Shown piece by piece: positions 1 to 8,261 of a stretch of 64,000 nt of DNA. Source of the DNA: Gammaproteobacteria bacterium (lineage in GTDB: Bacteria; Pseudomonadota; Gammaproteobacteria; Pseudomonadales; Azotimanducaceae); the NCBI GenBank assembly GCA_009839505.1, contig VXPO01000036.1, forward strand, positions 1 through 64,000, read 5' to 3'. The translations under genes were made by a program, and so were the position numbers. Below the pieces are notes generated by a model. It was not told where the DNA came from, ran no database searches, and saw only the letters and a list, made by a program, of their open reading frames with translations. How positions within the stretch are numbered: the first letter of the stretch is position 1; the number at the start of each line of letters is the position of its first letter.

Positions 1-157
1 TATACTCCACCCCCCCCGTGGTGGGCGCCGGTTTTGGCCCCCCCCCCCCTTTGTTTTGAGGGGCCCGGGCTACAACATGGCTCGCCCCTACGTGCATTTT
101 GGTAGACTCACCCGCCGCCGTCGACGGGCGGCCGACCTGGTGATCCAAGGAATTCCG
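1..157. other. Low-complexity window edge upstream of tolC
   Basis: The first 55 bases contain two long C homopolymer tracts and look like the edge of an assembled contig. No promoter can be placed with confidence. The weak AAGGAATTCCG just before position 158 is the only ribosome-binding candidate for the next gene. Confidence 0.35.
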
Positions 158-1549
158 ATGAGACACACTTCAAAGCCCGTGGCGAGAGACTTCCTGCAGC
201 CGCTCGTTGCCGCCGCCGCCTTCTTCTTCGCCGGTTCCGCCGTTGGAGCCGACATCGGCGAGATCTACGACGAGGCCCTCGACAAGGATCCGGTCCTGGC
301 CAGTGCCCGGGCAAACAACGCCATCCGCAAGGAGCAGGTCACCATCGCGCGTTCGCAGTTTCTCCCGTCGGTCAATGCGCAAGCCGGCCGCTCCAAGGGC
401 AGCAGCGAGAACGACTTGGTGGACATGCGGGGCAATCCGACCCCGGAACGGAACTACACGAGCCAGAACTGGGGCGCGGGCGTCAGCCAGACGGTGCTGG
501 ACATGGGTGTCTGGTTCGGCTACCGCGGGGCCCAGGCCCGCGCGAGACAGGCGGACTCGGACCTCGAGACCGCCGCCCAGACGCTCATCATCCGCGTCGC
601 GACCGCCTACTTGAACGTGCTGACCCGGCAGGCGGGCTTGGAGTCCGCGGTGGCGGCGGAGGAGGCGGTTAGCCGGCAACTCGAGCAGGTGCAGCAACGC
701 TTCGACGTGGGTCTCGAGGCGATCACCGGCGTGCTCGAGTCCAAGGCCGCCTTCGACCAGGCGGTGGAGACGCGCATCCAGGCCGAGAGCGACCTCAGGA
801 TATCGTTCGAGGCGCTGCGCACCCTCACCGGCGTCGCCTATGGCGAAATCGACGGCATCGTGGCCGACCTGCCGATCGTGAACCCCATGCCCAACGACGA
901 GGAGGAGTGGGTTCGCACCGCTATGGCCACCAGCCACCAGATTCGGGCGGCCGAAGAGGCGTTGAAGGGGGCTGAAGCCGACCTCAAGAACGCCATGTCC
1001 GCACGTCTGCCCATCATCCGGGCCTCGGCCAGCTACGGCAGCAACAGCGGCGAGTCGAGCGTCAGCGGCTTCGTCCTGCCCGACCAGGGCACGTCAACAT
1101 CCAAGTCCTACTCGGTCAACCTGAGCATGCCGCTGTTCCAAGGCCTTCGCCTGCCTTCCGGGGTCAGGCAGTCGCGCTACGCCCTGGAGGTGTCACGGCA
1201 GAGCCTGATCCAGCAGGAGCTGACCGTCTCGGAGGAGGTCCGTACCCGGTTCCTCACCGTGGTGACAGACGTCGTTCGGGTGGCCGCGAGAGGCGAAGCC
1301 ATCAAGTCTGCCGAGGCCGCCCTCGAAGCGACCCAGACCGGCTACGAAGTGGGCACGCGCAACATCGTCGACGTGCTCAACGCCCAGCGGCAGTTGTTCG
1401 CGAGTCAGTTCAGCTACCAGCAATCGCGGTACAACTACGTGCTCAACATGCTCCGGCTGAAGCAGAGCGCCGGCACGCTCAGCGCAATGGACATCGACCG
1501 CCTCAACGGCCAGATGGATTCCGCCAACCCGGTCCAGCGGAGCCCGTAA
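158..1549 (+). CDS. tolC: TolC family outer membrane efflux/secretion channel
   Basis: Outer-membrane duct of the TolC type, which connects with inner-membrane pumps for type I secretion or drug efflux. The product is 463 aa, close to the usual size. A signal peptide ends near SAVGA (residue about 31), and the mature protein opens with DIGEIYDEALDKDP, the normal N-terminus of this family. Two homologous halves of long helices and short strands follow; LSMPLFQG marks a membrane strand in the second half. ATG 158 is chosen because the frame open from 56 would add 34 charged residues before the signal peptide. No pump or membrane-fusion gene lies next to it here, so the partner is unknown. A MITE-like repeat begins 37 bp after the stop. 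Confidence 0.9.
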   Translation: MRHTSKPVARDFLQPLVAAAAFFFAGSAVGADIGEIYDEALDKDPVLASARANNAIRKEQVTIARSQFLPSVNAQAGRSKGSSENDLVDMRGNPTPERNYTSQNWGAGVSQTVLDMGVWFGYRGAQARARQADSDLETAAQTLIIRVATAYLNVLTRQAGLESAVAAEEAVSRQLEQVQQRFDVGLEAITGVLESKAAFDQAVETRIQAESDLRISFEALRTLTGVAYGEIDGIVADLPIVNPMPNDEEEWVRTAMATSHQIRAAEEALKGAEADLKNAMSARLPIIRASASYGSNSGESSVSGFVLPDQGTSTSKSYSVNLSMPLFQGLRLPSGVRQSRYALEVSRQSLIQQELTVSEEVRTRFLTVVTDVVRVAARGEAIKSAEAALEATQTGYEVGTRNIVDVLNAQRQLFASQFSYQQSRYNYVLNMLRLKQSAGTLSAMDIDRLNGQMDSANPVQRSP

Positions 1550-1586
1550 CAGGCCCGCCCAGCCGCGGCCGTCCTACGCGCGCTCT

Positions 1587-1740
1587 TAGGAAACCTCTGA
1601 TCAAGCCCGTCCATGGGCTTGATCAGGAGCAAAACAAAAGCGCGGTTTTGTTTTGCTCACAAATTCAATGGCTTGCGCCATCGAATTTGGCGGCACATCC
1701 CTGTGCCGCGCTAGGGAAGCGCTTAATCAGAGCTTCCCTA
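1587..1740. mobile_element. MITE-like repeat family A, copy 1 (154 bp)
   Basis: Begins TAGGAAACCTCTGATCAAG and ends with its inverted copy (16 of 19 positions match), so it has terminal inverted repeats flanked by TA. Inside are three further palindromes: GATCAAGCCC/GGGCTTGATC, CGGCAC/GTGCCG and GGGAAGC/GCTTCCC. A second copy of exactly the same length, with nine differences by eye, lies at 22283-22436. No coding capacity. The TA at 1739-1740 is shared with the family B element that follows. Confidence 0.8.
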
Positions 1741-2004
1741 GCCCGCATATTTCACCAAGTCGCTTGTCGCCATGAATTAACTGGTCGGTTCTTAAAGTAT
1801 TTTCGGACATTCTGCAGACGACTGATGGTGAACAGACTGCGCTGGCCACGCCCTCGCGGGTCTCCCGGCCCTGTGCGCGCACATGCTCCCTCGTCCGTAG
1901 GCCCCGCTATGCTCTCGGTCGCGAGCACGCGCACAGGGCCGGGATCCTCCAACGCGCCCGCAAGGGCGCGCATCATCGTGGCCCTTGGTGAAATATCCGG
2001 GCTA
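1739..2004. mobile_element. MITE-like repeat family B, copy 1 (266 bp)
   Basis: Left end TAGCCCGCATATTTCACCAA and right end TTGGTGAAATATCCGGGCTA are near-perfect inverted repeats bounded by TA. A perfect 16-bp inverted pair (1864-1879 with 1928-1943) encloses a loop of about 48 nt. The loop is nearly identical to that of the second copy at 42218-42463, although the stem sequence differs. The right end runs into waaA and encodes the last residues and stop of that gene. No protein is encoded inside. Confidence 0.8.
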
Positions 2005-3235
2005 GTCGCGCGCGCAGTTTGTCGACCACGGCTTGACGCGCGCCGCGGTTGGACTCCACCACCGCCTTCGCGCGCTCGCCCTCGCGGGCGCACCTGGCCG
2101 GATCGTTCAGCAATCCGCCGACGACCTCGACCATGTCGTCCACGCCGGTCACCGGGTGAAGGCAGCCGGCGGCGGCGAATCGGGCACAGATCTCTTCGAC
2201 GTCGAACCGTGCCGGCCCCATCAGCACGGGTAGACCGTGTACCGCCGCCTCGATGGGGTTGTGGCCGCCCGTGCGGTCGAGGCTGCCGCCGACGAAGGCG
2301 ATCCTCGCCAACGGGTAGAGGTGCGGCAGCGTGCCCATCACGTCGCCCACGAGAACGTCGACGCCGCGGGCGCGTTCCGACAGCAGGCCAACGGAGAGTC
2401 CCCGGTCCGCGGCGAGACGCAGCACCTCCGGGGTGCGCGCCGGGTGTCGCGGCACGAGAATGAGCCGCAGTTTGGGAAGCCGCTGCCGCAGCTCGAGCTG
2501 GGCGTCGAGCACCACGGCCTCCTCGCCCGCATGGGTGCTACCCGCGATCCACACCGGCGAGTCGCCGAAGCCGAGGTCGCCGACGCCGAACGCGTCGGGC
2601 GGCATCTCGGCATCGAACTTGACGCTGCCGGTGACCTCCACCGACGCCGCGCCGAGGCTACGGAACCGCTCCGCGGTGTCTTCGTACTGACAAAGAATGC
2701 CGTCGATGCGTTCCAGCATGCGCCGGGTGAAACCCCCAACGCGCCGATAGCCCCGGTAGGAGCGTGCCGAGAGCCTTGCATTGACCAGCAGGACCGGAGC
2801 GCCCCGGGCCGACGTCTCGGCAATGAGATTCGGCCAGAGTTCGGTCTCCATGATCACCAGGGCCTTGGGGCGAGTCCGGTCCAGGAACCGTCGCACCGCC
2901 CACGGATAGTCGTAGGGCGCGTAGCAGTGCTCGACGGATTCTCCCAACAGGATGCCCACCCGCGCGCTGCCCGTTGGCGTCATGGTGGTGACCAGGATGG
3001 TGTCCGCTGGAAAGTACTCCGCAATCGCGCGGATGAGCGGCGCCGCGGCGTTCGTCTCGCCAGCGGAGACCGTGTGGAACCAGATCACGCCGCTCGACAC
3101 TTGCGGCGGGACGCGTCCGAAACGTTCGGCGATGCGTTCGCGGTAGGCGGGCTCCCGACGCGCACGCACGAACAGGCGTCCCCACACCCACGGCAGGGCC
3201 AGAAACAGCGCGACGTTGTACAGCAGTCTCGTCAT
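1973..3235 (-). CDS. waaA: 3-deoxy-D-manno-octulosonic acid (Kdo) transferase
   Basis: Transfers Kdo from CMP-Kdo to lipid A precursor at the inner membrane, the first step of LPS core assembly. 420 aa, the usual length. The N-terminal membrane-proximal segment (MTRLLYNVALFLALP) is followed by the family motifs HTVSAGETNAA (with the catalytic Glu), TTMTPTGS and METELWPNL, and by a C-terminal GT-B half containing GGSLDRTGGHNPIEA. ATG 3235 is followed directly by the hydrophobic segment. The last nine residues (ARIFHQGPR) and the TGA stop lie in the terminal repeat of the family B element, so the native C-terminus has been replaced. Divergent from the next gene across about 70 bp. Confidence 0.93.
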   Translation of the reverse strand: MTRLLYNVALFLALPWVWGRLFVRARREPAYRERIAERFGRVPPQVSSGVIWFHTVSAGETNAAAPLIRAIAEYFPADTILVTTMTPTGSARVGILLGESVEHCYAPYDYPWAVRRFLDRTRPKALVIMETELWPNLIAETSARGAPVLLVNARLSARSYRGYRRVGGFTRRMLERIDGILCQYEDTAERFRSLGAASVEVTGSVKFDAEMPPDAFGVGDLGFGDSPVWIAGSTHAGEEAVVLDAQLELRQRLPKLRLILVPRHPARTPEVLRLAADRGLSVGLLSERARGVDVLVGDVMGTLPHLYPLARIAFVGGSLDRTGGHNPIEAAVHGLPVLMGPARFDVEEICARFAAAGCLHPVTGVDDMVEVVGGLLNDPARCAREGERAKAVVESNRGARQAVVDKLRARLARIFHQGPR

Positions 3236-3304
3236 CGGAGGGCCGGCGGGCGGCGTACCAAAAGGTTGTATGCTGACAGGAATCGACAGGATATGGAGCG
3301 GGAC

Positions 3305-5005
3305 ATGACACGCGTCGAACGCAGATGCGGCTCCCGGTCGGGCCTGGTCGCGGTAACGGCCGCCTTGGCCGCCACCACGGCATTGACGGCGAACGCCGGC
3401 ACTTGGGCGGGTGTTGTTCGTAGCGACGAGGGCGATGCGCTTGCCGGTGTGATGGTTCGTCTCACGGACAAGGTCTCCGGAATATCCGAGTCGGTGTTCA
3501 CCGACCCCAATGGCGCTTTCGAAATCACAACCCGACTCGAAGGCGAACTGCATCTGCGCCTGCGCACGCCCTACTACCGGGATGTGGCGATCACCGTGGA
3601 CACCCCCGGCACGGACTTGGAGCTGGCGATGGTGCCGATGTCGGACGAGCGGGAGATCTCCGAAAGCCTGCCGGCGGCATACCACTTCGGCAGCCTGCCC
3701 TTCGAGACCGGCGAGGACGCGCTGTTCAACCGCCACCAGTTCCAGCGCGACTGCCTGACCTGTCACCAGATGGGCAATCCGCTGACGCGGTTTCCGCGTA
3801 CGCCCGAGGGCTGGGTGGAAACCATCCGGCGGATGCACGCGTATCTCGGCAACTTCGACGCCGAGTTGAGGGACCGCCGTTCCGTGCTGCTGTCCAAGGG
3901 ATTCGACGGCGAACCGTTAGCCGTCCGCCCCGAGTTTCCCATAGACGAGTCGCTCTACCGCACGCGCATCATCGAGTACCGCATGGAGCGCGGCATCGTT
4001 CCCCACGACGCCATCGTCAATCCCCACGACGGGCTGATCTACACCGTGGACCAGGGCGCTGACCACATGGCCGTCACCGATCCGGCGACGGGTCAGACCG
4101 AGTACGTGTCGCAATCGGGGGGAGGCATGGCGTACCGGGTGTTCGGATCGGTGGCCGGCGAGATCGCCGTGTTCAACGGCCGCAACGGGCCGCACTCCCT
4201 GGCCTTGGGTCCGGATCGGAAGTACTACGTGACCAACACCAGTACGAACAGCATCGGTGTGTTCAATCCGGCGACGCGCAAGTGGGAGCCTTCGCACAAG
4301 ATCGGCGGCCGTGCGATCTACCCGCATACCATCCGTTTCGATGCCGACGGTATCGCCTGGTATACGCTTGCCGGTTCGGAGCAGGTCGGCAATCTCGACC
4401 CGGAGACCGGCGACACCAAGCTCGTTAACCTGCCGCGAGTCAAGCCGGGCGGTATCTCCAGGGGCACTACGCCCTACGGCATCGACATCGAGCCGGACAC
4501 GGGCATGGTCTGGTACACCCGCCTGTTCGGCGACAAGATCGGCCGCATCGATCCGAAGACCCTGGAGGTGACCGAGTACGACTCGCCGGTGCGCGGACCA
4601 AGACGCATGCGCTTCGACGCCGACGGCATCCTCTGGGTGACGGGCTACTCAGACGGTGCGTTGGCGCGCATCGATCCGGACGGCTTCGAGAGCACCGTGT
4701 ACGCCATGCCCGGATTCGCGGCGGGGTTCCGACCTGCGCCCTACGCCCTGGGTGTGCACCCGGATACCGGCGACATCTGGATCAACGAGAACATGACCGA
4801 CCGGATGTACCGCTTCATCCCCGCCGAAGAGCGCTTTGTGGTCTATCCCGTGCCGTTGTCGGGAACCTACACCCGGGATGTGGACTTCACCGCCGACGGC
4901 AAGGCGTGCATGTCGAACAACCCGGTACCCGCGGCCGCGCTGGAGGGCGGCGTGCTGCAGCTCATCTGCATCGACGTGGTCCGCACCGAGGTGAGCGCCC
5001 TCTGA
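3305..5005 (+). CDS. Periplasmic heme/Vgb-type beta-propeller protein with carboxypeptidase regulatory-like domain
   Basis: 566 aa. A signal peptide (residues 1 to about 31) is followed by a carboxypeptidase-regulatory-like beta domain (about 32-100), a single c-type heme motif CLTCH at residues 150-154, and a streptogramin (virginiamycin B) lyase-like propeller with repeated units such as HTIRFDADGIAWYT and RRMRFDADGILWVT. The periplasmic location follows from the signal peptide and heme motif. Whether it is a lyase is unknown: Vgb-like propellers are often only sugar- or ligand-binding folds. ATG 3305 has GGAG six bases upstream; ATG 3293 in the same frame is an alternative. The next gene begins on its stop codon, so the two are probably co-translated. 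Confidence 0.75.
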   Translation: MTRVERRCGSRSGLVAVTAALAATTALTANAGTWAGVVRSDEGDALAGVMVRLTDKVSGISESVFTDPNGAFEITTRLEGELHLRLRTPYYRDVAITVDTPGTDLELAMVPMSDEREISESLPAAYHFGSLPFETGEDALFNRHQFQRDCLTCHQMGNPLTRFPRTPEGWVETIRRMHAYLGNFDAELRDRRSVLLSKGFDGEPLAVRPEFPIDESLYRTRIIEYRMERGIVPHDAIVNPHDGLIYTVDQGADHMAVTDPATGQTEYVSQSGGGMAYRVFGSVAGEIAVFNGRNGPHSLALGPDRKYYVTNTSTNSIGVFNPATRKWEPSHKIGGRAIYPHTIRFDADGIAWYTLAGSEQVGNLDPETGDTKLVNLPRVKPGGISRGTTPYGIDIEPDTGMVWYTRLFGDKIGRIDPKTLEVTEYDSPVRGPRRMRFDADGILWVTGYSDGALARIDPDGFESTVYAMPGFAAGFRPAPYALGVHPDTGDIWINENMTDRMYRFIPAEERFVVYPVPLSGTYTRDVDFTADGKACMSNNPVPAAALEGGVLQLICIDVVRTEVSAL

Positions 5006-6069
5006 CTTCGAAGCATCCGACCCTGACCGTCGACGCGGCCATCGTCGGCGCGGGGGTCGCGGGCTTGTGGCTCGCCAACCTGCTGACCGGACGCGGCTAC
5101 TCGGTTGCGGTGTGTGGCGGCAATGCCGTCGGCGGCCAGCAGACCCTCGCGTCCCAGGGCATCGTCCACGGTGGTGGCAAATACGCCTTGGACGGTCGCG
5201 AATCTCCCCTTTCGCGGGCGCTCGCCGACATGCCGGGGCGATGGCGCGCCTGTCTTGCCGGAGACGGGGAAGTCGACCTTCGCGGGGTGCAGGTGCTGTC
5301 GCAGCGGGTTGCCGTGCATGGACCGCGGGGCGCCCGGCGCGAGCTCGACGACCTGGTGGTCGATGTGTCTTCGCTGGTAAGCCGCCTGGCGGAGCCCGTG
5401 GCCGACCGGCTGCTTCCCTGGTCGGTTCCCGCAGACTCGATTGCCGGAACAGGCGAGGGTGTGGACCACCTCGAATGCGGCGAATACGCGATTCGTGCCG
5501 ACACCTACGTGTTCGCGGCAGGCGTTGGTAACCAGTCGCTGGCATCGCGAGCCGGCTTCGATGTGCCCATGCGGCGGCGGCCGCTCAAGCAGCTCGTCGT
5601 GCGCCTGCCGCGGCCGGTCGCCGTGTTCGCCCATTGCACAACCGGGAACGTGGGCGACCGCCCCGAGATGACGGTGACCAGCCACGGCAACGCGCTCTAC
5701 GTGGGAGGCGGCGTGGCGGACGACGTCGCTGGGCCCGACGGACACATCCGAGTCGTCCGCGGTCTGCTCGCGAGGTACTTTCCCGGCCTCGATCTCGAGG
5801 GCGCGGCCTTTGACGTCGTCAGCGTGGAACGGGCGGAACCTGCGGGGGTTTTCCCCGATGCAGACATCCGCGCGGCTGCCGACCCATTCGTCGCACGGCA
5901 TGCCAACTGCCTGCTGTGCTGGCCGATCAAGATGAGTCTGGCTCCCCGCCTAGGTGACCTTGTGCTGGCGCAGTGGCATCGCCGCGAACCCCTCGCGGAC
6001 GCCTGGCCCGGCCTGCCGGGATCGCGTCCGGTCTTCGACCGGCCGCCCTATTCGAGCCCGTTGTGCTGA
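5002..6069 (+). CDS. FAD-dependent oxidoreductase (DAO superfamily)
   Basis: About 355 aa with the N-terminal dinucleotide fold AAIVGAGVAGLWLANLL and the follow-on GGQQTLASQGIVHGG, a layout like L-2-hydroxyglutarate oxidase or glycerol-3-phosphate dehydrogenase-type FAD enzymes. The substrate cannot be told. No ATG, GTG or TTG lies close before the FAD motif. CTG 5002 overlaps the upstream TGA and has AGGTGAG at suitable distance, so it is chosen; ATG 4906 would add 32 residues read from inside the previous gene. The next gene starts inside its last codons, making a three-gene coupled unit with the heme protein and aldo/keto reductase. Confidence 0.7.
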   Translation: MTSKHPTLTVDAAIVGAGVAGLWLANLLTGRGYSVAVCGGNAVGGQQTLASQGIVHGGGKYALDGRESPLSRALADMPGRWRACLAGDGEVDLRGVQVLSQRVAVHGPRGARRELDDLVVDVSSLVSRLAEPVADRLLPWSVPADSIAGTGEGVDHLECGEYAIRADTYVFAAGVGNQSLASRAGFDVPMRRRPLKQLVVRLPRPVAVFAHCTTGNVGDRPEMTVTSHGNALYVGGGVADDVAGPDGHIRVVRGLLARYFPGLDLEGAAFDVVSVERAEPAGVFPDADIRAAADPFVARHANCLLCWPIKMSLAPRLGDLVLAQWHRREPLADAWPGLPGSRPVFDRPPYSSPLC

Positions 6070-6854
6070 ACCGCCGACCGCTGGGAAGCACGGGCGTTCG
6101 GGTCTCCGTGCTTGGTCTCGGAACGGTCAAGTTTGGTCGAAATGCCGCACTCCACTATCGGCATCCGTTCGAGCTCCCGAGCGATGCACGGATCGCGGAA
6201 CTGCTCGCGACGGCGAAGGGCCTCGGTGTCAACCTGCTCGACACCGCACCCGCCTACGGCAGCAGCGAGTCACGGCTCGGCGAGGCCATCGAGGACTGCC
6301 GCGACGACTGGGTGGTATGCACCAAGGCGGGCGAGGAGTTCGATGGCACCCGGTCGCACTACGACTTCAGCGAAGACCACATCCTGAGGAGTGTCGAACG
6401 GTCCCTGGCGCGGCTGCGCACGGACCGGATCGAAGTCGTGCTGGTCCACTCCGACGGGCGCGATGTCGCCGAGATCGAAGCCGCGGGTGCGTTTCGCGCG
6501 CTCGCGCGGTTGCGGCGGGAAGGGGTCGTCGAAGCCATCGGGTTCTCCGGCAAGTCCGCCACCGACGGGCGCTCGGCAATTACCCGCTCGAACGTGCTGA
6601 TGTGCACGATCAACGCGACTTGCACAGAGGAGGTGCCCCTAGCCGCGGAGGCTGCCGAAGCGGGCGTTGGCGTGTTGGTGAAGAAACCCTTTGGGCAGGG
6701 CCGTCAGGTGGATCTTGGCAAAGTGGCCGAGATCGCGACCCTGCCCGGGGTCACCACCATCGTAGTCGGCACCACGTCGTGCGAACACTTGGAAGCCGCC
6801 GCAGCGGCGTTGGTCCCGCGGCTACGCGGAGCGGATGCGTTCGACGAGCTGTGA
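6063..6854 (+). CDS. Aldo/keto reductase
   Basis: 263 aa NADPH-type aldo/keto reductase barrel. It starts LNRRPLGSTGVRVSVLGLGT, then shows the active-site set: Asp-Tyr in NLLDTAPAYGSSESRLG, Lys in VVCTKAGEEF and His in VVLVHSDGRD. The C-terminus is shorter than in large family members. GTG 6063 overlaps the end of the FAD gene (GTGCTGA), consistent with coupling. Its 3' end overlaps the end of the convergent hldE gene by 33 bp. Its substrate is unknown. Confidence 0.82.
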   Translation: MLNRRPLGSTGVRVSVLGLGTVKFGRNAALHYRHPFELPSDARIAELLATAKGLGVNLLDTAPAYGSSESRLGEAIEDCRDDWVVCTKAGEEFDGTRSHYDFSEDHILRSVERSLARLRTDRIEVVLVHSDGRDVAEIEAAGAFRALARLRREGVVEAIGFSGKSATDGRSAITRSNVLMCTINATCTEEVPLAAEAAEAGVGVLVKKPFGQGRQVDLGKVAEIATLPGVTTIVVGTTSCEHLEAAAAALVPRLRGADAFDEL

Positions 6855-8240
6855 CGTGGAGCAGCCCTCGACAAGCCCCAGGACGCGAACCTCGCCGCCG
6901 TAGCCCTGCACCAAGTCCGCTCCTACCACTTCGTCGGGAGCGTAGTCGCCGCCCTTGACGAGCACGTCGGGACGGATCTCGGTCAACAGCGTCTCGGGTG
7001 TCTCTTCGGAGAACGATACGACCCAGTCCACCGAGGACAGCTCTTCGAGAACGCGCATGCGTTGTTCGAGGTTGTTCACAGGACGTCCACGGCCTTTGAG
7101 ACGGCGCACGGAGTCGTCGTCGTTGACCGCGACGATCAAGCGGTCGCCCAGCTGGCGGGCGCCCTTGAGATAACCCACGTGTCCTGCATGCAGGATGTCG
7201 AAACAACCGTTCGTGAACACCACCTTCTCGCCGTTGCTCTGGGCACGGCTCACCGCCGCCGCCAGCCGGCGTCGGCCGGACGGCACGGGAACTACCTGCG
7301 AGTCGCTGCGCAGGGCAAGATTGAGTTCGGGAAGTCCCACCGCGGCGGTGCCGCTCTTGGCGCACACCAGACCGCCGGCGACATTGGCGACATGCGCGCT
7401 CTCGGCCCGCGACCAACGGCGCGCCGTGCACACGCCCAAGGTGGCCGCGACGGTGTCGCCGGCGCCGGTGGAGTCGTAGACGTCGATGCCCAGCGCCGCC
7501 AAGTGCAGGCAATCTCCCGACGCCTCCAGCAACGTGAGTCCCTCACCGCCGCGCGTCAGCGCGATGGCCTCCACGCCGCTGCTCTTCGCCAAGGCGCTGC
7601 CCGCTTGGCGGAGCGCCGGTTCGTCCGGCCAGTGGCCGACGGCTCGTTGGAACTCCCGGCGATTGGGTTTCAGGATGGCGGCGCCACGATATTCGGCGAA
7701 CGGCTTGAATTTCGGGTCGACGATCACCGGCACGCCGTTCGCGGACTCGATCACAAGCTGAGGAATGTTGACCGCCCCCTTGTCGTAGTCCTCGATCACC
7801 AGGGCATCCACCCCTCGACAACGATGCTCGGCGCGCTTGGCGATCTCGTCGGCGATCCACGATGGCATCGGAGTCTCGAAGTCCATGCGCGCGACCTGCT
7901 TCTGCCTGCTGACCACGCGTTCCTTCAAGGTGGTGCGCCAGTCTTCGGCAACGACCAGATCCACTTCGATTCCCGCGGCCTCGAGCAGACCTGCGACGGT
8001 GCGTCCATTGGGGTCGTCTCCGACGGCGCCGACCAAGGTGCAACGGGCTCCGAGCGAGACCACGTTCAGGGCGACGTTGGCGGCGCCGCCCAAGCGATCC
8101 TCGCTGCCGTCCACCTGGACGACGGGCACCGGCGCTTCCTGGGAAATGTGCTCCGCTCGCCCGTGAAGATACCGGTCGAGCATGATGTCCCCGACAACCA
8201 GGACGTGAACGTCGGGCGCTGAAGGTAGGTGTCGAGCCAT
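6822..8240 (-). CDS. hldE: Bifunctional heptose 7-phosphate kinase / heptose 1-phosphate adenylyltransferase
   Basis: Makes ADP-glycero-manno-heptose for the LPS core. 472 aa in two domains: a PfkB-type kinase (about 1-315; VVGDIMLDRYLHG, GGAANVALN, and the catalytic DSTGAGDTVAAT) and a nucleotidyltransferase (about 340-472; TNGCFDILHAGHVGYL with the HxGH signature, and VKGGDY). ATG 8240 is preferred over GTG 8258. It is the last gene of a minus-strand LPS run, 21 bp after the glycosyltransferase. The product supplies the substrate for WaaC and WaaF encoded in the same run. Confidence 0.95.
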   Translation of the reverse strand: MARHLPSAPDVHVLVVGDIMLDRYLHGRAEHISQEAPVPVVQVDGSEDRLGGAANVALNVVSLGARCTLVGAVGDDPNGRTVAGLLEAAGIEVDLVVAEDWRTTLKERVVSRQKQVARMDFETPMPSWIADEIAKRAEHRCRGVDALVIEDYDKGAVNIPQLVIESANGVPVIVDPKFKPFAEYRGAAILKPNRREFQRAVGHWPDEPALRQAGSALAKSSGVEAIALTRGGEGLTLLEASGDCLHLAALGIDVYDSTGAGDTVAATLGVCTARRWSRAESAHVANVAGGLVCAKSGTAAVGLPELNLALRSDSQVVPVPSGRRRLAAAVSRAQSNGEKVVFTNGCFDILHAGHVGYLKGARQLGDRLIVAVNDDDSVRRLKGRGRPVNNLEQRMRVLEELSSVDWVVSFSEETPETLLTEIRPDVLVKGGDYAPDEVVGADLVQGYGGEVRVLGLVEGCSTSQLVERIRSA

Positions 8241-8261
8241 CGGCGGTAATGCTAGCACGGC

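Noticed and set aside
2237-3300. Long plus-strand open frame running into the heme/propeller gene
   Set aside because: It is antisense to waaA, has no recognisable domain or ribosome site, and exists because high GC removes stops. The real gene starts at 3305.
7062-8222. 386-codon plus-strand frame opposite hldE
   Set aside because: Antisense to an unambiguous hldE; no motifs.
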